A program made the position numbers and the translations under genes. Below the pieces are notes generated by a model, which was given only the letters and a program-made list of their open reading frames with translations, did no database searches and was not told the DNA's origin. Below, piece after piece: positions 11,608-20,593 of a stretch of 64,000 nucleotides of DNA; within the stretch, counting starts at the first letter, position 1, and each line of letters opens with the position of its first letter. The stretch is from NCBI GenBank assembly GCA_027422505.1, contig JAPQWV010000748.1, positions 62,001 to 126,000 of the forward strand, in the 5' to 3' direction. This DNA comes from Craterostigma plantagineum (lineage: Eukaryota; Streptophyta; Magnoliopsida; Lamiales; Linderniaceae).

Positions 11608-13678
11608 TGTTGATCGAGCAGCACCGTTGAGATCGCAATTCAATGTTCTTTCACTGTATGCTAAGCTTTCTCACTGATTTGAACAATTCGTAGCTCAAAT
11701 CAGCTCAAAACAGCAGCTCTGAACACACACACACTAACAACTGATTTAACGTGGTTCGGCTATGTTAGCCAACATCCAGGGATCAACCGAGCCTCGCTTT
11801 GTATTACTCACAACACGAAAAGTACAGCTCTCACGGCCTCTACAACATTCGTGTTTAGCCTCACCGAGAATCTCACTCCACAAGACGCTACAAGCTCACA
11901 AAGATGGATCGTCGAACTGATTTACAAAATCTTAAATAGCTGAAATAACTAAGTGTCGAATGGTGTGGACCGTTGATTTCATCTTGATCGGACGTCCCAG
12001 ATGCAGCCACGTCGCGCATGTGTTAAGCGTGACCCAACGTAAGTCGCGTGACACTTTTATAAGTGATTTCCCGCCTTAATCATCCACCGTCCGATCTTGA
12101 TCATGCGGTCCAGATTCATCATCACTCAGATCGTGTCTCATCTAATCTTGGCCGTTCATCAGCTTTGCGCGCCATCTGACGTCCCTCATTTAATCTTCCA
12201 GGTTTAAATGTCGTCCCTCCGATTAGGCGCGCAGATGATTGAACGGCTACTGTACTTCGATCACTTCTTCAGCTCTATTCAACTTCAGCTCGTCCCAGCT
12301 TCTTGTCCGGCGATTCCCGGCGGCTCCGGCGAGGTCCAGGCTCGAATTCCCCAACAAACTCCGCCTCGAGACTTCGACCTTGCAATCCCAACTTCGAGTT
12401 TGCCTGAATCTGCTCAACCTCATCTGCTGTCCTCACTTGAAATCATACCAGAAACCAGCCATTACCTTCACCCTTTGCATATGAGAGTCTCATTTCTGAG
12501 CTTCGGTCTCCCATCAAAGCTCCACCGCTGGTAATACTTCTTTGCTCGGTTGATCAACCAGCTCCCTCAGGAGCTGCATGCCACAATTGAGAACTTCCCA
12601 ACTCCAAGTAGGATGGAAATTTTCCACTTGGAGTGATCTCGACCATTGATGCTTATTTCCTGTCTCTCTTCTGTGAATTCTCCGACTCTATTTCCCTTTG
12701 ATGCTTTCCTGGCCTTCCTTGAGCTAGCCAGCACCTTTTCCTTTGCCTCACTCGCCGGGAGATTGCAGTATATAGAACCTTCAATAGAAAAATCAGAATC
12801 AATATCAGTTGGTATTTTCAGAGCAGTTTTCATCCGACTTCTTGCTCGGATCCTCTGCTTCCTCTGAGCTCAGCTCCACCTCAGATGTCACCCTCTCATG
12901 TGACTTTGAGGTGCCTTCGCCGCGTGGAGTAAATAGCTCCACCTCGAGCTCAGAATCATCACCATCAGAGAGCTCAGAATCATCACCATCAGAGCTGATT
13001 CCATCACAGCTCTCAGCAGAAAATTTGGTTTTCTGCTTCGACCTTCAGTTTTGCCTTGCCTTTTTCTCCCCCATCATGAGCATCCTGTGATCGCGCGTGC
13101 ACATCAGTCTCACCACCAAACTTCCTAGTTTCAAGCTGTGTGCCTCCCATCACAGAGCACCCATCGAGCAAGTAGATACCATGCCTCAAACTTCCAGTCA
13201 GAACCAACCTACCCTGTTTCAACACTTAAGCTTTTCCAGCTGCTAGTTGGTGTTATAGAACTTTTTGTCCAAAGTACCAATGGAAATTAAGTTTCTCTTT
13301 AACAGGGACATACCTGACATCTCTTAGAAGTCCCACAGCTCCATTAGCTAACCTCATTTGGACAGAACACAACCAAACACCTCACAGCTCTTTCCATTCC
13401 CAAGCTGAACTGTTTTGCCCTTCAACACCTTGTAATCTCGCAACCAGCCCTTGTTGAAGGTTATGTGCATGCTGGAGCCCGAGTCTAGTATCCAATCCAC
13501 GCTCACCGCACCACTTGTTGATCGAGAAGCAGCGTTGAGATCGCAATTCAATGTTCTTTCACTGTATGCAAGCTTTCTCACTGATTTGAACAATTCGTAG
13601 CTCAGATCAGCTCGAAACAGCAGCTCTGAACACACACAACACACACAGACACTTAACAACAGATTTATGGTTCGGCTA
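11608..13678 (-). mobile_element. Element F, copy A: short Copia derivative, truncated at its 5' LTR
   Basis: This is the left 2071 bp of the element seen whole in copy B (48709-51380). The left LTR (the 3' LTR on the minus strand, 11608-12356) runs TGTTGATCGAGC...CCCCAACA. The internal region spans 12357-13515. Only 163 bp of the other LTR remain (13516-13678) before the sequence jumps to the P1 upstream region. The internal part reads on the minus strand as Copia protease (WILDSGSSMHIT) and gag-pre-integrase, with an acidic tail. Single-base indels against B (near 12775, 13020, 13255, 13300 and 13370) break frames further. Confidence 0.85.
12567..13515 (-). pseudogene. Element F protease/gag-pre-integrase remnant, copy A
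   Basis: Read on the minus strand, the region begins with the primer site (GGTGCGGTGAGCGTGG) and passes straight into DWILDSGSSMHITFNKGWL, a Copia protease start. QGRLVLTGSLRHGIYLLDG, the gag-pre-integrase motif, comes next. The acidic stretch with SDGDDSEL twice follows, encoded by a 24-bp tandem repeat near 12955-13000. Copy A frames are interrupted where copy B is open. No integrase, RT or RNase H is present. Confidence 0.75.
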
Positions 13679-14104
13679 CTCAGTCCCAATAATACTCACC
13701 ATTTCACCTTCCCATCATTCAATCTAATAAAAACTAAAACACAGTTACTTGAATCAGCATTTAGAAATTATGATTCTTTACGTTTTCATTTGAGACTCTT
13801 CGATCTTACCCTAAATCTCGAGATTAGGAGTAAAGAATAGATAATATTACTTCCCGGATAGTATCTTTCTAGTTCGGTGACATAAATACAATCTGGATCA
13901 TAAACCTGTGTTTCCGAGGCGCAAATTTCGTCCGCACTAGAAAACCCTCAGAACGCTTTGCAAATCGCGATTGTCGGCGTGTTAGTTTGGCTTCTTCATT
14001 TTGCAGGTAAGTCTCATTGTTTCGATTCTGTCTTCTTATTAGTTTGGGTTTGTTCTGATTTCACGAGCAAACGTGATTTTCGCGATGATTCGTATCATGG
14101 TGGA

Positions 14105-14624
14105 TAGAGCTATCAATGGGCCGGGCCGGGCCTGGCTGGCCCGCATCGCCAAAGCCCGCTGTTTGGCGGACCTTCAAACTGAAGCCCAGCCCGCCCCACT
14201 AGCGTGCCGCGGGCCAGTCCCGCCCGCCATGAATTTTTTTAATTTTTTTATTTAAACTTTTAATTAATTAAGAATAATTTATATAATTATGATATTTAAA
14301 TATACATTAATTTGTATTAATTAATAATGCATCAGTAATTATTTAATTATAATATTTAAATATACATTAATTATGTATTAATTAATAAATGCATCATTAA
14401 TTATAAAAAAATCATTATTAAAATTCCTCTATTTAAATAAATATATATTAATTTATAAAGAAAAGTAATAAAAAATATTGCGGGCCGGCCCGCCCCACCC
14501 CGCCTAGCCTGCAGCCCGCGCGGGCTAGCCCGTTTAGGCCCGCCGGAAAGTTCCAGCCCAGCCCGCCCCATAGGCAGGGCGGGGCGGGCCGGCTCGCGGG
14601 CCGCGGGCTATTTTGACGGCTCTA
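14105..14624. mobile_element. hAT-type MITE in the P1 first intron
   Basis: The element is 520 bp and flanked by a perfect 8-bp TSD, atggtgga (14097-14104 and 14625-14632). The ends are inverted repeats: TAGAGCTATCAATGGGCC at the left, TAGAGCCGTCAAAATAGCCC read inward from the right. Sub-terminal regions are very GC-rich (runs of gcccg/cgggc) around an AT-rich core. P2 has the unoccupied site near 34423 (ccatggtggatgaatgg). It has no coding capacity. The same insertion is at 59770-60282. Confidence 0.93.
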
Positions 14625-14984
14625 ATGGTGGATGAGTGGATTGATATTTTTTCTTCTTGTCAAATAGTGAATTCATGGACCCAAATATCCGTCTTCCTTC
14701 ATCCATTATGTTTGATTGTTTAAACATCATGTCCCAATTCCTTATCGTGCGATGTTAAACTGCTGCGAAATTTATCCATTTTTCTTCTCCGCGCTTATTA
14801 TTTCACTTGGACCTTCATTATTTTTAAATTAGAGTGAAGTAGATTGACTGGAGATCTGAAAAGCAAAGTTTATTTATGCTTATGGCTGTCTAATGAGCAT
14901 GAAGAAGGATTGGAAGACTTAAAGTAAATTGTTGTGAACCTCATTGATTGTTGTTAGATACAGTCCATTTCATGTATAATTTTC

Positions 14985-16108
14985 GGGGCAAAGGCCTAAC
15001 ATAGTCCTCGATGTTTACCCAGTGAACCAATTTAGTCCCCGATGTTCCGCGGAGAACAATTTAGTCATGGATGTCGAAAATGAATCAAAGTGGTCACTCC
15101 GTCAGTCCGAGCGTCAATTTAGACGGCGATGGTATTTTGCGACGGTATTAGTGACTGATATTCCTTCGCTAAATGAAAGTTAAAAATGAGGAAAATCCAA
15201 AAAAAAAAAGGAAAAGAAATTAAAAAAAAAAAAAAAACAGAGTAAAAAATTCAAAAAAAATAAAGAGAATATTATTATAATTAAATAAAAATAAATAACA
15301 ATAAAAAATAAATAATTAAACTAAAAAATGATAAATATAAATTTAACATTTAAAAATGTAAGAAAGAAAAATACATTTATCTATTAAAAATTAAATAAAA
15401 AGGAAAAATAAAATTAAGGATGAAAAATGCCTCGAATTTTAACAAATATAGTTGGCTGATTGCATCGCCGTTACAGTTCTCGCAATTTATTTTAACATTA
15501 TCACGATTAATTGACGATAATTCCCGATCTCGTCTTTGTCTTAACGGCAACGCAATCATCCAGGTATATTTGTTAAAAAAAATTCGAGAACTGGGACGAT
15601 TATATCCTCATTAACTTGGCAGGGACGGTCTTCGTAAAACTTTTAGAGGCATTTTTATCCTTAATTATATTTTTTTATTTTTTATTAATTTCTAATAAAC
15701 AAATATATTTTTATTTTTTACTTTTTTCAAATCTTAAATTTATAGTTTATAATTTTTTATTGTAATTTTAGTTTATTATTTTATTTTTTTATTATTATTT
15801 ATTTTTTATTTAATTATTAGTAATATTCTCTTTCTTTGAATTTTTTTATTCTATTTTTTGAATTGTGTTCCTTTTTTTTTTTGGATTTTTCCTCATTTTT
15901 AATGTTTTTTTAACTTTCTCATTTAGCGACGGAATATCCGTCGCTACCGTCGCAAATACCATCGCCATTCTAAATTGACGCTCTGACTGACGGAGTGACC
16001 AATAGGGTCATTTTCGATAACAACAGGGACTAAATTGGTCTCCGGAGACATAAGGGATTAAATTGGTTCACAGGGTAAACATTGGGGACTATTTTAGACT
16101 TTTGCCCC
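14985..16108. mobile_element. Mutator-like fold-back element in the P1 first intron
   Basis: The element is 1124 bp with a perfect 9-bp TSD, ataattttc (14976-14984 and 16109-16117). The arms are about 450 bp each (about 14985-15432 and 15646-16108) and are inverted copies: GGGGCAAA... at the left, ...TTTGCCCC at the right. Long shared runs include gtcactccgtcagtc and gcgtcaatttag. A 213-bp loop separates them and itself contains a smaller inverted pair (cctcgaattttaac / aaattcgag). The 9-bp TSD and long TIRs suit a non-autonomous Mutator-like element. P3 keeps the empty site near 53030. It has no coding capacity. Confidence 0.93.
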
Positions 16109-16396
16109 ATAATTTTCCGAAACCATAAATTGTTCTTGCTTGCCAGTTCAATTTACGTATTTACTCTTATATTCAGAAAAAAATTCACTTGAAATGGTTA
16201 ACTGGGAAACCGCAGAGGCTTATGATGCATGGAGAGCGCAGTCACATAATCCCATTTGTCATATGGTTGGTGAAAAAATAATTCAAGGGACGCAACTAAT
16301 GAGGTTAGAGAGGAAAGTTCGATGCAACTAATATTGAGAAACGAGAGTTAAGTGGACAATGGGGTTGAACATATCAACAATAATGCTTAAAGTGAA

Positions 16397-17163
16397 TGTT
16401 GGGGTGGCGAGCCGGGAAACTCGCCGGAGATCGCCGGGAGCCGCCGGAGAAAGAGCTGGGTCGAGCTGAAGTCTGAAATGGAGAAGAGCTGAAAATAGTC
16501 ACGAGGTACAGCTGCCGTTGGATGGCTGGCCCGCAGATCGGACGGATCATATTCAAAGCCTGTAGATTGAATCAGGGCCGATGGATCGCCCGCGAATTGG
16601 ATCAACGGCAGAGATTGGAAGATGCTGTGTGACGCGGCTAATGAATCTCAGCCATTGGATGAAGATCGGACGGCTTCCGTTTAAAGTGTAATTTCACTTA
16701 TAGAGTTGTCACGCAACTCTTGCTTGGTTCACGCAGGAAAGCACTGGCAACGTGGCTTTATGAGGAGCGTCCGATCAGATCAAGATCAACGGATGGTGTG
16801 ATTCGACATTTAAGGATCGATCTTCAGCTATATATATCAGTTTTAGCAGTTCGACTGAGCTATCTTTCCGAGCTTATATCTTCTTGTAGAGTGAAAACCA
16901 CGGTGAGTCGTAAACACGAAAGTTGTAGAGTGCTGAGAGGGCTGTAACTTTCGTGTTGGTGGTTTAATGAAAAGAAGCTCGGTTAGGTCCGTGGACGTAG
17001 GCGAATATTGCGCCGAACCACGTTAAATCTGCTTTCGTGTGTGTGAGTTTTCTTCTCTGTTTTTCCGATTGTTTGAGCTGCGAAACGATCGAATCGATAC
17101 ACGAGTGATGCACACACTGAAAGCACGTCCAAATGCGAGTCTAACAGCGGTCCTCGATCTACA
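16397..17163 (+). repeat. 5' LTR of the copy-A-only element
   Basis: This LTR is 767 bp. A TATA-like ctatatatat lies near 16829. It shares the layout of the 3' LTR (tcggacgg, ccgtggacgtaggc, ccgaaccacgttaaa, cggtcctcgatctaca), but long stretches between these anchors align poorly. Confidence 0.88.
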
Positions 17164-17182
17164 ATTGGTGCGGTGAGCGTGG
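17164..17182 (+). other. Primer binding site of the copy-A-only element
   Basis: ATTGGTGCGGTGAGCGTGG abuts the 5' LTR. The same core sits beside the 5' LTR of element F (minus strand, near 50603-50620), tying the two elements to one lineage. I cannot name the matching tRNA with certainty. Confidence 0.7.
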
Positions 17183-18404
17183 AGAACGGAGCTGTTTTCC
17201 CGGGAGTGACCGCAAGAGGCTCGTTTTGGGGATTCTCGTTGGTTCAAGCGTTTTTGGACCAAGGAGGCTGCGGCTCAAGCTCGTTTCCGTTGGGAAGAGG
17301 CTTGAGGAGGCTCGGATGCAGGTGGAGGTGTCACAGGCCGCCACGGGAAGCGCATCGGAGGGTGAAACCACGGCGGAAACGCGGGAAAGGCTTGCGGGAA
17401 AGCTGTCGGGTGATTCGGTATAATCCGGAGCATTTTGCAGTTCGAGAGAGGTGTTGCGGGATCCTAGGTGATGCGAGGTTGGACCTAGAGGTTAGGAGGA
17501 ACCTCGTGTGGACGGGAGGGCTGGAGAACGGCCGGAGCAACGCGAGAACTGCGGGAGAACGGATCAACGCCGGTGACAGGCAAGCTGGTTTTCGGCCGGT
17601 TTCGGAGGCGCGATTTTCGTGTCTCGGTGGGTTGTCCGGTGGAGGCAACCGGTCCTACACGAAGTAGGGAATGTGGTGGCTCGATTGGTGGTCGAGGGAA
17701 GCCACGGTGACCTCGGATCGAGGTGGAGCAAGGGCGGGCAAGACCCTTGGTTGGAGCAGTTTTCTGTCAAACTGCTCCAAGGTGCTGTGTTTGGAGCTCG
17801 ATTGCGATGAGCTCAGGCTTGAGGTGGAGGCGATTCTACCTCGGATGGAGAGTATTCTCAGGCCACAAGAGCGGGTGAGCTCGGAGGTGGAAGAGATACG
17901 GAGGCCGGGGTCGAAACGGCGGGCGAAAGTTCGACAGAAATTCTGCCATAGCAGAATTTGTTGCTGCCGTTCGTACGGGGCAGCGGGTTGCGGAGGCTTC
18001 AAGCTCGATGGTGGCCAAGAGGAGATGTCAGGGGAGCTGTACATCGGCCGGGGCAGAAGTTCTTGAAGCGAGCAACGGTGAATCTTCGGGAGAAACGGAG
18101 ATGGCGAGCTCGAAAGTCCGAGTCGACTTCATGAGGGAAATTTCAAGCCCGCTTGGAGTTGATGAGGTCTCGTTCGAGGCTCGGGGCTCTTGGAGGGGCT
18201 GGGTGATCAAACGAGAGGGGCTGCGAATCGAGGTGGAGCTTTGTAACGAGAAAACAAGGCTCAGATCGGATGATTCGCAGCTGAAACAGAGGTTGAGAGA
18301 AGCTGGTTTCTGGTAAGAGTTTGGGCGACTTTTGCAGGCAAGTTTGGGCTGCGATGAGAACTCCGGGAGTTGGGATTGCGAGTCTGCAGTCTCGAGGTGG
18401 AGTT

Positions 18405-19181
18405 TGTTGGGGTTTGCGAGCCTGAGACTCGCCGGAGGTCGCCGGAAATGGCCGCGGAAGGTGGCTGTGCGAACTGAAGATAGGAGCTGAAGGAATAAAC
18501 TGAAGATGAGCCGCGATGAACAGTAGCCGTCGGATCATGTTGGCGCGCGATCTGACGGATGATATTCAAGAGCCAAAGATTGAATGCTGATCGTAGGATG
18601 AGGCGCGAATTAATCAAGGGCCACGATTAGAAGATGCATGATGGCGCGGATTGATAATCTGGACCGCTAGATTGAAGATCGGACGGCTCGGATTAAAGAA
18701 GCTATTTCACTTATAGAAGTGCCATTTGACACTTGCAACTTCACGTGAAATAGCATGTGCTACGTGGCAGACTCTGGCGCGTAGGATCAGATCGATCGGA
18801 CGGCTTGGATAAATCGGGCAGCATGGGTTAAGTGTGATCTTCAGCTTATAAATATCAGAAATTGGGAGTTCAACCTCACCACTTCACGAGTTTGTATTTC
18901 CCAGTAGAGTGAGATTTAGTCTCCGGTGTAAACATGAAAGTTGTAGTGCTTGTGTAGGTCTGTAACTTTCATTTTGGGTGGGAATACAAAGGAGCTCTGG
19001 TTTGGTCCGTGGACGTAGGCCAATTCTCGGCCGAACCACGTTAAAATCTGTTTTCAGAGTGTGTGTGTTTAGGTTCTGTTTTCGGTCCGATTGATCTGTG
19101 AATCGATCGAATTCATTCACGAGATTACACACACATAAAAGCACGTCCAAATACGAGTCCGACGGCGGTCCTCGATCTACA
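18405..19181 (+). repeat. 3' LTR of the copy-A-only element
   Basis: This LTR is 777 bp and begins TGTTGGGGTTTGCGAG after a purine-rich cgaggtggag. TATA-like cttataaatat is near 18844. It ends CGGTCCTCGATCTACA like the 5' LTR. Confidence 0.88.
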
Positions 19182-19458
19182 CTGAAGAAGAGGAAGGGAA
19201 CTTACAAGTCGAAAATACATTCGAACGCTTTATTAGTACTTTCAGAAGGATTGAACGAATCATTAACAAGAGCGCGGAAGTAGAAAACGAGTTGAAAGAG
19301 ACGTATGAGAAGGTGATGGAAGTTCTGAATCCCTAGGAAACGTCTGGGACTCTTCTTTTGGTTTTGGATTATTGTTGTTATTGATAGTTTCTCTTAAATA
19401 TATAATATATTTTTTATGTTTGTCATATTGTTGGTGAAAAATCATTCAAGGGACACAT

Positions 19459-20389
19459 TGTTAGAAATCTTGAATCAAAGAATTCAGATTAAACAGTTTC
19501 GGTGATTGTCCAAACTCGACTGAGTATACCGGTTAAACGAAGACTCAAGACCGGATACCAGTCAGTAGTTCACAAGCGCACCAGAAAACGGATGTAAACT
19601 GCCAAGACCGAAGTGTAGATACCGGACCTGCCACGTGGACGAAAATTCGAATTTTTTCAAGGCAGGCTGTTGAAGACTTCTGATAGAACATTTAATGCAA
19701 GGCTGCCAGGAAAAAACCAAGCTGAAGTCAAGCCAAGCTAAAAGAGGCAAAAGCAATTGGCACAGCGCAAACTGCTACGGAAACCGGACAGTACCCGTTT
19801 TGGGTAAATAACATTTAATGCACTGTCCGGTACAAGGAGCTATCTCACAACGACTCCCTTCATCAAGCTCAACTATAAAAAGGAGAGAGGCGTGATGAAG
19901 ACGGACGACGACCAACCTTGAAAGTGAAAAACAAGTGAAAATCTGTTTAAGCGAGTCATTTGAGTGTTGTCCTCACTGTACGTAGACCAGTTTCGTTTAG
20001 TAAGTGAGTTATTTCCAAGGGACTTTAACAAGCTCTTGAAGTAGGTGGATTGTATTATGCGACTGCCTAGGTGATTCATTAGATTAAAGTTGAGGGCAGC
20101 TGGGTGGGTTGTACACAGTGTATAACTGAAGATCTAGCGAACCTTCCTTGCGAGGAAGAAGGAGAGACGTAGGAGAATTAACTCCGAACTTCCAGAAACA
20201 AACCGGTGTTCCTTCACACACACAAACACATGACATTTATTATCGGTCTTGGTTCAAAACCGACTGATCTGTTTCCGCACGTTACACTTAGAACAATATC
20301 AAGTACCGGTATTGATCCTAACCGTTTAAGTATCGAAAGAGTCTAGCGTTTATTCACCCACCCTCTAAACGCGATAGCCGATCCTAACG
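19459..20389 (+). mobile_element. Solo Copia-type LTR (copy A)
   Basis: A perfect 5-bp TSD, cacat, flanks the unit (19454-19458 and 20390-20394). It begins TGTTAGAAATC and ends CCTAACG, where CTAACA is usual. Inside are a TATA box (ACTATAAAAAGGAG, about 19871) and the ATTCACCCACCCTCTAAACGCG...GATCCTAAC tail typical of many plant Copia LTRs. No internal domain is attached, so it is a solo LTR left by LTR-LTR recombination. Copy B has it at 62343-63275. Confidence 0.9.
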
Positions 20390-20394
20390 CACAT

Positions 20395-20525
20395 GGGTTT
20401 CTCTATGGTTTGTCCTTAGGTAATAATGTTATGTATAATAGATGATGTGAAAATAAATGAATGTAATGAACCTTCAAAAAAATGTGTGTGCTTCTTCATT
20501 GTTTCAATGCCCTGTTTGTATCGAA
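20395..20525 (+). other. Host-derived sequence and possible degraded LTR before Copia-4
   Basis: The first part (gggtttctctatggtttgtccttag...ttatgta) recurs at about 25906-25945, so it predates the solo LTR. The rest up to the primer site at 20526 resembles nothing else seen. It sits where a Copia-4 5' LTR should be, but does not match the 3' LTR-like sequence at 24617. Confidence 0.5.
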
Positions 20526-20543
20526 TGGTATCAGTATCAGAGC
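20526..20543 (+). other. Primer binding site of Copia-4A, duplicated core
   Basis: TGGTATCAGTATCAGAGC is the Met-type site TGGTATCAGAGC with TATCAG written twice, a 6-base internal duplication. Confidence 0.7.
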
Positions 20544-20593
20544 TTTAATATTAAGGGGCCAAAGCATGTCTTCAAACCAATCATGATCAAAGC

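Larger units (their letters stand above)
16397..19181 (+). mobile_element. Non-autonomous LTR element present only in copy A
   Basis: Both ends form TG...CA LTRs (TGTTGGGG...GATCTACA). The flanks are gtgaa (16392-16396) and ctgaa (19182-19186), a 5-bp TSD with one mismatch. Copy B has the uninterrupted site at 62066-62070. The internal part (17164-18404, 1241 bp) starts with ATTGGTGCGGTGAGCGTGG, the primer site also used by element F. It holds no recognisable gag or pol, only GC-rich sequence with several open frames on both strands that I do not recognise. The LTRs are conspicuously unlike each other, which is odd for an insertion newer than the block duplication. Confidence 0.9.
13679..19458 (+). 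pseudogene. P1: gutted member of the P gene family, with nested insertions
   Basis: A leader exon ends at 14006 (TTTTGCAG before GTAAGT). The intron ends at 16146 (TTGCTTGCCAG), and an ATG at 16194 opens MVNWETAEAYDAWRAQSH, the family N-terminus. After about 18 residues the frame leaves the family sequence. A filler of about 55 bp replaces several hundred bases present in P3, and the match resumes at GTTAGAGAGGAAAGTTCGATGC (about 16300). The C-terminal part (FISTFRRIERIINKSAEVENELKETYEKVMEVLNP) sits at 19190-19336 after the LTR element 16397-19181, and it ends in a TAG where P2 and P3 read on. The first intron is 2140 bp; removing its two transposons with their TSDs leaves about 479 bp, matching P2 (484) and P3 (518). 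No functional product is expected. Confidence 0.85.

Noticed and set aside
12208..12534. 108-codon plus-strand frame, also at 49310-49636
   Set aside because: It lies across the LTR and interior of reverse-oriented element F. The coding strand of that element is minus and shows real Copia motifs.
15000..16100. Long inverted repeat considered as an inverted gene duplication or assembly palindrome
   Set aside because: A perfect 9-bp TSD, an empty site in P3 and an independent copy-B version show it is a transposon.
17173..18044. Several overlapping open frames of 60-164 codons on both strands
   Set aside because: They lie inside the GC-rich interior of the copy-A-only LTR element, overlap on both strands, and have arginine/serine-rich compositions typical of chance frames in GC-rich DNA.
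19459..20389. Considered as the 5' LTR of Copia-4
   Set aside because: It has its own perfect TSD on both sides, with host-type sequence between it and the Copia-4 primer site, so it is a separate solo LTR.
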